The notes beneath the pieces were generated by a model. The model made no database searches. It saw only the letters and a list, made by a program, of their open reading frames with translations, and had not been told where the DNA came from. Positions 9,417 to 14,686 of a DNA stretch of 64,000 nucleotides are shown piece after piece. The DNA lies in contig NZ_FNOR01000008.1 of NCBI RefSeq assembly GCF_900107095.1, forward strand, positions 49,053 through 113,052, in the 5' to 3' direction. The number at the start of each line of letters is the position of its first letter. Positions within the stretch are counted from its first letter, which is position 1. Position numbers and translations under genes: made by a program. Origin of the DNA: Collimonas sp. OK242. GTDB lineage: Bacteria; Pseudomonadota; Gammaproteobacteria; Burkholderiales; Burkholderiaceae_D.

Positions 9417-10106
9417 TCAAGGGGGCAAATTGCGTTGCAACTGCAGAGATGTCGCTAACGCCGTTGGCCTTCTTGGATGGTTGGTAAAAAAATCTTCGGC
9501 TGTGAGGACATCAGCTTGATGAGGCAAAATAACCAGAATCTTTCCCTTGAGCGTCCTCGTATCCCTGGTCTCCCACATCGCAAGAAATTGGTGGCGGCTG
9601 AGGTAGCGATTGCCCACCGAAGCATCCGCCAGCCAAACGGTATCGGCATCGATGCCGCGTAAAACAGAGAAGTGATCGTCTTTGCGATATTTGAGATAGA
9701 CGATGACCGGCATTTTCAGCTTTGTCAGTTGCTCGAATGAGGCAGAGTAAGCGACAGCGCGAAAACCGAACTTTGACAGGGCTCGGGCCATGTCGTCAAA
9801 CGAGGCCCGCAAATCTCCTTTGTCTATCGCGTCAAGCACAGCTTCCTCGCTGACGCGCTGGCCATAGAATTCATTAAGAATGGTGGCGATAGATGAAGAG
9901 CCGCAGGAGAAGTCGAAATTTTGCTTAACGATGCGCGCATCGCGCAAGGTTTTCCAACTGCGGATGGGAAGCCTGCCGTTTGCGCTGACAGTATTGACTT
10001 GCACTGCTTCTGAGGACAAAGCGCAGTTGGCATTGAGGCACAGCAGCATGCTGTACGCCCAACTCATTTTTCTGGGAGACGCTCTATAAGACGGTAGCTT
10101 ACTCAT
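9417..10106 (-). CDS. C39-family cysteine peptidase, exported, not fused to an ABC transporter
   Basis: A 229-residue peptidase of the bacteriocin-processing C39 family. The oxyanion Gln Q62 and nucleophile C68 sit in KQNFDFSCGSSS with the usual spacing. H145 lies in DDHFSVL and D161 in VWLADAS, completing the triad. Residues 1-35 have basic residues followed by a hydrophobic stretch (AYSMLLCLNANCALSS) that looks like a signal peptide or anchor, so it should act in the periplasm. Normal bacteriocin C39 domains are the cytosolic N-terminus of an ABC exporter; here no transporter domain follows. GGGGAAG-like ribosome site supports the ATG at 10106. The likely substrates are the two double-glycine precursors upstream. 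FapD of the Pseudomonas amyloid system is another stand-alone relative. Confidence 0.85.
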   Translation of the reverse strand: MSKLPSYRASPRKMSWAYSMLLCLNANCALSSEAVQVNTVSANGRLPIRSWKTLRDARIVKQNFDFSCGSSSIATILNEFYGQRVSEEAVLDAIDKGDLRASFDDMARALSKFGFRAVAYSASFEQLTKLKMPVIVYLKYRKDDHFSVLRGIDADTVWLADASVGNRYLSRHQFLAMWETRDTRTLKGKILVILPHQADVLTAEDFFTNHPRRPTALATSLQLQRNLPP

Positions 10107-10386
10107 GTCTCTTCCCCATATTTTTCCGTGTCGTATGTGGGTTGATTAATTCAGGAAAATATCCCGACATCAACTCGCCGGCAGATCAACCTCGTCTTTC
10201 GGGCGGCGGCGCAATAAAATTGAATGACAGCAGCGATGCCAATCGGGACGACCACCACCATGCTCGTTCTTTTCGAGCGCGCCAAGTATTCTTCGGCAGA
10301 ATTCTAGCGGGTGCTAAGCAAGGTGATCGCGGGAGATTGAGCGCTATTTTTTTTACCGCCTATCGGTGCTCACGATATCGAGTCTT
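10107..10386. other. Non-coding gap before the C39 gene
   Basis: About 280 bases between two small genes of the island. I see no convincing gene. A short minus-strand frame starting at a run of GTG codons (about 10160-10280) encodes a hydrophobic peptide without a good ribosome site. The stretch is more GC-rich than the small membrane genes beside it, which fits a junction between segments of different origin. It may hold the promoter of the C39 gene, but no clear -35/-10 pair was found. Confidence 0.4.
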
Positions 10387-10653
10387 TCATTCACGTGATT
10401 TTTTTTCGCTCTTGCTCTTGTCGTCAGCAACAAAAATCCCCATCAAAAGCACGAATAAGCCGTAAAAAAAGCCAATTACAATCGACCACGGCATTTCATA
10501 CTTGTGCTCTATCACGCAATAAAACAAACCCGTAAACAATAAAACCGTTGCTATGCAAGTTGCAGGAAAATATTTTGTTTTCTTTGCCCTTGGAATGACG
10601 GCTGTGAAAAAATAAATGCTGAGTCCAGTCGTTAATGGCCCGAGATATTCCAT
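10387..10653 (-). CDS. Small membrane protein, candidate immunity protein 3
   Basis: An 88-residue hydrophobic protein with about three membrane helices and a charged C-terminus (ADDKSKSEKKSRE). The segment MPWSIVIGFFYGLFVLLMG aligns by eye with LPWRLFFGFLNGLFVLFLG in the next small protein upstream (10834-11103), so the two are paralogues. No enzyme motif is present. Its base composition is AT-rich compared with the surrounding chromosome. In this island such proteins follow the exported precursors, as immunity proteins follow bacteriocins, but this one has no intact precursor directly before it. Function is inferred from position only. Confidence 0.6.
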   Translation of the reverse strand: MEYLGPLTTGLSIYFFTAVIPRAKKTKYFPATCIATVLLFTGLFYCVIEHKYEMPWSIVIGFFYGLFVLLMGIFVADDKSKSEKKSRE

Positions 10654-10689
10654 AGCAAATTTATTCCCTTTTTTCCATCTTTTAATGAA

Positions 10690-10725
10690 GATTGAGACGC
10701 TGCCAAATTTGGCGGCGTCTCAATC
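10690..10725. repeat. 36-bp palindrome, copy 1
   Basis: An almost perfect palindrome. Outer arms GATTGAGACGC/GCGTCTCAATC enclose GCCAAATTTGGC with one mismatch. A close copy lies at 11785-11818. Both follow the 3' end of a small membrane gene (intact at copy 2, a remnant here). The lack of a T-run argues against a standard terminator. It could be a transcript-end stabiliser or a recombination joint. Confidence 0.75.
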
Positions 10726-10833
10726 TTGGCGATTAATCTTGCTTCTCTTTACTATCTTGCTTTTTCTTTTCGCAAGCATTTCGCTCAAGCCAAGAGTAGC
10801 AATCGTTACCGCAGCGCAAAATACGCCAATCAT
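10720..10833 (-). pseudogene. Frameshifted 3' remnant of the small membrane gene at 11827
   Basis: An ATG directly after the stop of the 10834-11103 gene opens a 37-codon frame. Its first half (GVFCAAVTIATLGLSEMLAKRK) matches the C-terminus of the 93-residue protein at 11827-12108 (GIFCAIAMIATLGLGEILMKRK). After KRK the frame shifts: the nucleotide sequence for the original ending KEKQD-stop is still present but read out of frame, so the frame runs on into the palindrome. This is therefore a degraded duplicate, not an independent gene, although a short peptide could still be translated. Confidence 0.7.
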
Positions 10834-11103
10834 TTATTTACCTGTTTGATCGCGCTTTAACCAAGAATAAATTTTTTCAAGATTCCCAAGAAATAGCACA
10901 AACAATCCGTTCAAAAATCCAAAAAACAATCTCCAAGGCAGCGAATAATCCTCTCGGAAATGGATAAATGGGTATACCGCTACGAAGATTAGAACCGTTA
11001 GCAGGCTAAAGAGAAAAACATGCTTTGTAGTTTGTATTTTTTTTGCGCCTGAAGTCATAAACCATATATTTAGTACAGTAATCCATACATAACTTAGTTC
11101 CAT
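10834..11103 (-). CDS. Small membrane protein, candidate immunity protein 2
   Basis: An 89-residue protein with three predicted membrane helices (about residues 4-18, 29-46 and 58-73) and a basic C-terminus (WLKRDQTGK). The ATG at 11103 is chosen because GGGGAG precedes it by eight bases; an open frame extends further upstream but overlaps the precursor gene. It follows the precursor at 11141 by 37 bases and is a paralogue of the 88-residue protein at 10387. The repeated order precursor then small hydrophobic protein is the pattern of bacteriocin and immunity gene pairs. No domain is recognised and the role is inference. Confidence 0.65.
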   Translation of the reverse strand: MELSYVWITVLNIWFMTSGAKKIQTTKHVFLFSLLTVLIFVAVYPFIHFREDYSLPWRLFFGFLNGLFVLFLGNLEKIYSWLKRDQTGK

Positions 11104-11140
11104 GTATGACTCCCCAAAAAAAACAATATATAGAAAATAT

Positions 11141-11560
11141 TTATTTAGGCAATATGCATGGCGTACCTGTACAGGCAAGATTAGGTTTGCCAGATGGTCT
11201 GATTTCACTTGCATACAAGCCACCGGCGGCTCCAATCCCAATTCCAATGACTCCTCCAACAACACCACCCACCACTCCTGTACCGACGGCGACAGCCAAT
11301 CCTCCTACATTAGGAGTATTAGCGCCTCTCCAATAGGCAATGCCGGCAGCTGCTCCACTTGCAATTGCAACGGCCACTGGAATCACAGCACCTTCCGTAT
11401 CTCTCATTTCTTGCGGAGAAAGAAGAGCCAGCTCCAACGGCAATTTATCTTTTTTGAAAATTAGTTGCGCGTCATCGAACTGCGCTGCGTTTTCTTGCAT
11501 AGCCATCGCAGGCGTGGCAACGATAGCGCTCAAAGTCATTGCGAGTACAAATTTCTTCAT
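11141..11560 (-). CDS. Sec-exported double-glycine-leader precursor 2 (bacteriocin-like)
   Basis: A 139-residue precursor. Residues 1-20 (MKKFVLAMTLSAIVATPAMA) form a Sec signal peptide. Residues 47-58 read LSPQEMRDTEGA, matching the double-glycine leader pattern L-S-x-x-E-M-x-x-x-x-G-A with the cut expected after position 58. The remaining 81 residues are Gly/Ala/Val-rich with glycine-zipper-like stretches (GVVGGVVGGVIGIGIG), as in pore-forming bacteriocins. They end in LACTGTPCILPK, which is shared with precursor 1. The start overlaps the stop of the barrel-gene remnant by four bases, copying the arrangement at precursor 1. The C39 peptidase downstream is the likely processing enzyme. An amyloid or other surface-protein role is an alternative. 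Confidence 0.75.
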   Translation of the reverse strand: MKKFVLAMTLSAIVATPAMAMQENAAQFDDAQLIFKKDKLPLELALLSPQEMRDTEGAVIPVAVAIASGAAAGIAYWRGANTPNVGGLAVAVGTGVVGGVVGGVIGIGIGAAGGLYASEIRPSGKPNLACTGTPCILPK

Positions 11561-11685
11561 GATGCATTCCCCTTTTTAAAGGTGGGTTGAGAAGCGGAAG
11601 TAGATGCCTTGTCAAAACTGTGCAAGAAATTAATTCGAACGCTTGATCCGCTGCCGCCGGAGGCATTCGTGGTCGCCGAGAAAGC
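11553..11685. repeat. Duplicated tail of the beta-barrel gene, copy 1
   Basis: This stretch is a close copy of 12585-12717 at constant offset (1032 bases), differing by scattered substitutions. It covers the last roughly 40 codons of the beta-barrel gene, its stop, and the overlapping start of a precursor gene. It shows that the precursor locus was amplified by tandem duplication. Confidence 0.85.
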
Positions 11686-11763
11686 AAGGCTGCTGGGCTT
11701 GCCCCCGATCTCTGCTTCGATGACATAGAATTCACCGATACGGCGCAATGCTTCAGTCGTCAC
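11557..11763 (-). pseudogene. Chimeric remnant: IS66 transposase piece joined to beta-barrel 3' end
   Basis: An open frame made of two unrelated parts. From 11763 down to about 11689 it reads EALRRIGEFYVIEAEIGGKP, which resembles the IS66-family TnpC transposase segment EALRRIxxLYxIEAEIRG. From about 11688 it continues in frame as LAFSATTNASGGSG and on to the end FKKGNAS, the C-terminus of the beta-barrel protein at 12589-13527. No signal peptide or complete domain remains, so it is a decayed fusion. It may still matter as a translational lead-in for the overlapping precursor 2 gene. Confidence 0.75.
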
Positions 11764-11775
11764 CGCCGAAGTCTT
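11689..11775 (-). mobile_element. IS66-family transposase (TnpC) fragment
   Basis: About 29 codons encode TSAVTTEALRRIGEFYVIEA and a few more residues, recognisable as an internal piece of the IS66 TnpC transposase. Neither insertion-sequence end nor the rest of the transposase is present. It sits exactly at the junction of the duplicated segment, suggesting that an IS66 insertion or recombination shaped the island. Confidence 0.6.
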
Positions 11776-11784
11776 TTAACGGAA

Positions 11785-11818
11785 ATTGAGGCACTGCCAA
11801 ATTTGGCGGAGCCTCAAT
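11785..11818. repeat. 34-bp palindrome, copy 2
   Basis: The arms ATTGAGGC/GCCTCAAT enclose the same GCCAAATTTGGC core as copy 1 at 10690-10725. It lies eight bases after the stop of the small membrane gene at 11827. Compensating changes in the arms between the two copies (GACGC/GCGTC versus GGC/GCC) keep the pairing, which suggests the structure itself is selected. Confidence 0.75.
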
Positions 11819-11826
11819 ATTGGCGA

Positions 11827-12108
11827 TTAATCTTGCTTTTCTACATCACCTTGTTTTTTTCTTTTCATGAGAATTTCGCCCAAGCCAAGAGTTGCAATCA
11901 TTGCTATAGCGCAAAATATGCCGACAACAAATGCGTACACCAATCCAATATAAATGCCTTTCCCAGGAGGGCTAAAAATTACGTAAGTTGTAAACAGTCC
12001 GGAAAAAATCAAGAAGGAACTGGCAAATACCTTCCATTTACTGATTCCACGAGATCGAAAATATTCGACCATAACACCAGCCAAAAAAGGGGCTATAAAA
12101 TCCAGCAT
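11827..12108 (-). CDS. Small membrane protein, candidate immunity protein 1
   Basis: A 93-residue protein with three hydrophobic segments (about residues 3-16, 27-45 and 50-75) and a very basic C-terminus (MKRKKQGDVEKQD). It starts 16 bases after precursor 1. A frameshifted copy of its 3' end survives at 10720-10833, showing that the precursor plus small-protein module was duplicated as a block. It is less similar to the other two small proteins than they are to each other. No known domain is recognised; immunity or assembly help for precursor 1 is inferred from position. Confidence 0.65.
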   Translation of the reverse strand: MLDFIAPFLAGVMVEYFRSRGISKWKVFASSFLIFSGLFTTYVIFSPPGKGIYIGLVYAFVVGIFCAIAMIATLGLGEILMKRKKQGDVEKQD

Positions 12109-12124
12109 GATTTAACCCAATCGA

Positions 12125-12592
12125 TCATTTTGGCAGAATACAAGGACCTTGCCCCGTACAAGCCAACCCATTTCCCACTCTCTGTACGATATCGTTTGCA
12201 GCTATCATTGCGGGACGCCAAGCTAGATTAGCTGCCAGTCCGCCTCCTGATGCGAGCATCAAGGCATTCCCACCGGAACCAATTAATGCTCCTGACCCAG
12301 CCGCGATTCCAGCGCCTGTCCATGTCATAGGGCGTCCATTGGCGAGACTGGTTCCTGCATAAATTATGGTATTTACGGCGGCACCGCCAATAGCGCCAGC
12401 TACTGCTACAGGTAAGACTCCTCCTTCGGTTTCTTTCATCTCCTGCTGAGAAAGGAGCGACAGTTCAAGAGGTTGGCTATCTATACGAAATATCTGTTGC
12501 GTATCATCGAAAGCAGAAACTTTGCTTTCCATCGCTATCGCTGGTGAAACAATCATCGTGCTTAAAACCATTACGAGCGCAGATTTCTTCAT
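12125..12592 (-). CDS. Sec-exported double-glycine-leader precursor 1 (bacteriocin-like)
   Basis: A 155-residue precursor. Residues 1-20 (MKKSALVMVLSTMIVSPAIA) are a Sec signal peptide. Residues 47-58 read LSQQEMKETEGG, a canonical double-glycine leader with L-12, S-11, E-8, M-7 and G-2/G-1. The predicted 97-residue product starts VLPVAVAGAIGGAA, is rich in Gly and Ala, and ends LACTGQGPCILPK with two Cys that could form a disulfide. The signal and leader positions are identical in precursor 2. The ATG overlaps the beta-barrel stop (ATGA), so the two are translationally coupled. The combination of Sec export with a C39-type leader is unusual. Confidence 0.8.
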   Translation of the reverse strand: MKKSALVMVLSTMIVSPAIAMESKVSAFDDTQQIFRIDSQPLELSLLSQQEMKETEGGVLPVAVAGAIGGAAVNTIIYAGTSLANGRPMTWTGAGIAAGSGALIGSGGNALMLASGGGLAANLAWRPAMIAANDIVQRVGNGLACTGQGPCILPK

Positions 12593-12717
12593 GATGCATT
12601 CCCCTTTTTAAAGGTGGGTTGAGAAGCGGGAGTAGATGCCTTATCAAAACTGTGCAATAAATTAATGCGAACGCTTGATCCGCTGCTGCCAGATGCGTTC
12701 GTCGTCGCTGAGAAAGC
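12585..12717. repeat. Duplicated tail of the beta-barrel gene, copy 2 (parent)
   Basis: The parent copy of the segment repeated at 11553-11685, here in the intact beta-barrel gene and its overlap with precursor 1. Confidence 0.85.
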
Positions 12718-13527
12718 TACGCTGGTCGCATCGGAAAGACCGTAGGCGACGCCGAAGTTAAGGTCTGTAGTTGTGCGCCGGAAGCTCTGCGACACCCCAT
12801 CGATACGATCCGGCTGCCGGCTCAGCCATTGCACGCCGCCAGTGAGAGTTACGCGGTCGTTGGCAGCGAAGGCAAGCGAAGGATTAAGCAACAGGAAATT
12901 TCCGGGTGTATAGCGTTGCACGCCATCCCTGCGCTCTTGATTGAACCGATATGCCGCGGTGAGGGAAAGGACAACGGGGTCGACCACGCTGTAGCTTGTT
13001 GCTCCGGCTAGCCACGACTTGGCCGTGGAACTGCTTTCTTTTAGCCGCTCGGCCAATGCCGCCTCAACAAATCCAAGCAAGGCCGGCGTCTCGCCATCTT
13101 TCAAGAACCGATAATTCAGACCCAGCCATGCATCCGAAAAACGATTGCTGCTGTTGCTTGATGTATCGGAAAAGCTGGAAGAGCGGCTGCTGTTCCACAA
13201 ATAACTACTGCGTCCGTATAGCTCAGCGTCTTTCGTCAAGCCGTAACGCAGACCTGCAGTAGCGACGCTGGTATCCGTATCGGTTCGTGTTTCACCGATA
13301 CGCGTCGGGATGGTGATGAAAGAGGTAGGCCCGGTTTGGACAATGATGGGCTCTCCAGCAGCTACACCTTGTTGATTGCTGTTCGCATAGGAAAACGTCG
13401 CATCCAGCGTCACTTTACCTTTGGCGGTAATCAGGTCTTCTATGGTTAACGGGAGTTCTGCCGATGCAAAAGACGTGGCTCCGAAGAGGAGCAAGGCGGC
13501 GCATGAATGTTTGGGAAGGAGTTTCAT
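12589..13527 (-). CDS. Outer-membrane beta-barrel protein of the precursor island
   Basis: A 312-residue protein with a Sec signal peptide (cleavage after SFASA, about residue 23). The rest is made of alternating hydrophobic/polar strands with aromatic girdle residues (e.g. TAGLRYGLTKDAELYGRSSY, LSLTAAYRF, LNFGVAYGL, VAFSATTN), the pattern of an outer-membrane barrel. It resembles the broad transporter group annotated as MetA-pathway/phenol-degradation-like barrels. The C-terminus (PTFKKGNAS) lacks the usual final aromatic residue. It is the first gene of the island and overlaps precursor 1, so it may export or anchor the matured peptides. A strong promoter sits so close that the mRNA may be leaderless. 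Confidence 0.7.
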   Translation of the reverse strand: MKLLPKHSCAALLLFGATSFASAELPLTIEDLITAKGKVTLDATFSYANSNQQGVAAGEPIIVQTGPTSFITIPTRIGETRTDTDTSVATAGLRYGLTKDAELYGRSSYLWNSSRSSSFSDTSSNSSNRFSDAWLGLNYRFLKDGETPALLGFVEAALAERLKESSSTAKSWLAGATSYSVVDPVVLSLTAAYRFNQERRDGVQRYTPGNFLLLNPSLAFAANDRVTLTGGVQWLSRQPDRIDGVSQSFRRTTTDLNFGVAYGLSDATSVAFSATTNASGSSGSSVRINLLHSFDKASTPASQPTFKKGNAS

Positions 13528-13534
13528 GACTGTG

Positions 13535-13563
13535 AATGTAGATACGACGTATCACACAGTCAA
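13535..13563 (-). promoter_or_regulatory. Sigma-70 promoter and palindromic operator of the precursor island
   Basis: On the minus strand TTGACT (13558-13563) and TACATT (13535-13540) are separated by exactly 17 bases. The spacer contains GATACGTCGTATC (13541-13553), a 13-base palindrome that could be an operator. Only seven bases separate the -10 box from the ATG at 13527 and no Shine-Dalgarno sequence is present, so the transcript is expected to start at or next to the start codon. Confidence 0.6.
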
Positions 13564-13741
13564 CTGTTTTATTAAAAACACAATTAATTTAAGCGATGGC
13601 TTATGCCATGTCGTGACCGGCTTAACGATAAGGATGAGTAAAGATTCGCTGAGCCTCGACACTGCGACTTCTGAAGCGTTGCACTGTAATCTCAGTTCCG
13701 GATCGCTTGCTTGTTAACCGCACCTGCAAAATCCTGCAGCC

Positions 13742-14686
13742 TCAAGCAGCGAACCCGAACCCCGGCGCCTCATGCGCCGGCAGTACCGTCACCGCCACCT
13801 CCATGGTTTGCTGGCCGCCGCCGATCAGCACGCCGCGCAAGGGTGAGACGTCGAGAAAATCGCGGCCCCAGCCAAGCGTGATGTGGCTGGTGTCCGGGAA
13901 GATGCCGTTGGTCGGATCGGCATCTATCCAGCTGCTGGGCTGGCCATCGAAGCTTGGGCAATATACCGACACCCAGGCATGCGAAGCGTCCGCGCCGATC
14001 AAACGCGGCTGTCCCGGCGGCGGTTCGGTCAGCAGGTAGCCGCTGACATAGCGCGCCGCCAAACCCAATGAGCGCAGGCAGGACAGCATGAAGTGCGCGA
14101 AATCCTGGCAGACGCCGCGCCGGGTAGCAAACACCTCGGTGACCGGCGTGGATACCGTGGTGGCCAGCGGATCGAAAGTGAATTCCTGGAAAATCCGCGT
14201 CATCAAGGCTTCTATTCCTGCCAGCAAAGGCAGCCCAGGCGTAAACGATTCTGCGGCGTAAGCCAGCAGCTCGCGCTTGATCCGCACGTGCGCCGATTCA
14301 AACAGGTAACGCGTGGCTTCCAGATCGTCCGGCAGCAAGAACTGGCCCGCGTGATACGCGAGCGCGGCACGCGCCTGCTCCCAGGCTGGCGTGACTGAAG
14401 GCAATTGACGCGGCGTCAGCGTCACCCAGGATTCAGCCAGCGCGCGCAGATCGGTATGGTCGCTTTCCAGCGAAAACGATTGCATCGGATTGCCGAAACC
14501 ATCCAGCAGCAATCGCAGGTTTTGCGGTTCGGGCGTAATGCTGATGCCATGCGAAGTACAGGTTTGCCATGGCAGCGAACGCGGCGTCAGGCGCAGCATC
14601 TGATGCGACAAGCGCACTGCTTGCGAATACGCATAGTGCGTATCGTGACGAATGTGATAGGTGTAGCTAGGGTGCTCGCCCATCAT
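13742..14686 (-). CDS. Transglutaminase-like cysteine peptidase family protein
   Basis: A 314-residue protein with an N-terminal beta-rich bacterial transglutaminase-associated region (about residues 8-90) and a papain-like core. The triad is visible: C193 in RRGVCQDFAHF, H236 in DASHAWVS and D257 in WIDADPTN. Family members (COG1305) are thought to hydrolyse or transfer amide/isopeptide bonds made by the ATP-grasp ligases next to them. Its start overlaps the end of the ATP-grasp/alpha-E gene (ATGA), so the two are coupled. The actual substrate is unknown. Confidence 0.88.
   Translation of the reverse strand: MMGEHPSYTYHIRHDTHYAYSQAVRLSHQMLRLTPRSLPWQTCTSHGISITPEPQNLRLLLDGFGNPMQSFSLESDHTDLRALAESWVTLTPRQLPSVTPAWEQARAALAYHAGQFLLPDDLEATRYLFESAHVRIKRELLAYAAESFTPGLPLLAGIEALMTRIFQEFTFDPLATTVSTPVTEVFATRRGVCQDFAHFMLSCLRSLGLAARYVSGYLLTEPPPGQPRLIGADASHAWVSVYCPSFDGQPSSWIDADPTNGIFPDTSHITLGWGRDFLDVSPLRGVLIGGGQQTMEVAVTVLPAHEAPGFGFAA

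Noticed and set aside
10142..10465. 107-codon plus-strand frame in the precursor island
   Set aside because: No ribosome site or domain; it overlaps the 3' end of a better supported minus-strand gene.
10690..10725. Palindrome as a standard rho-independent terminator
   Set aside because: No T-run on either strand; kept only as a repeat of unknown role.
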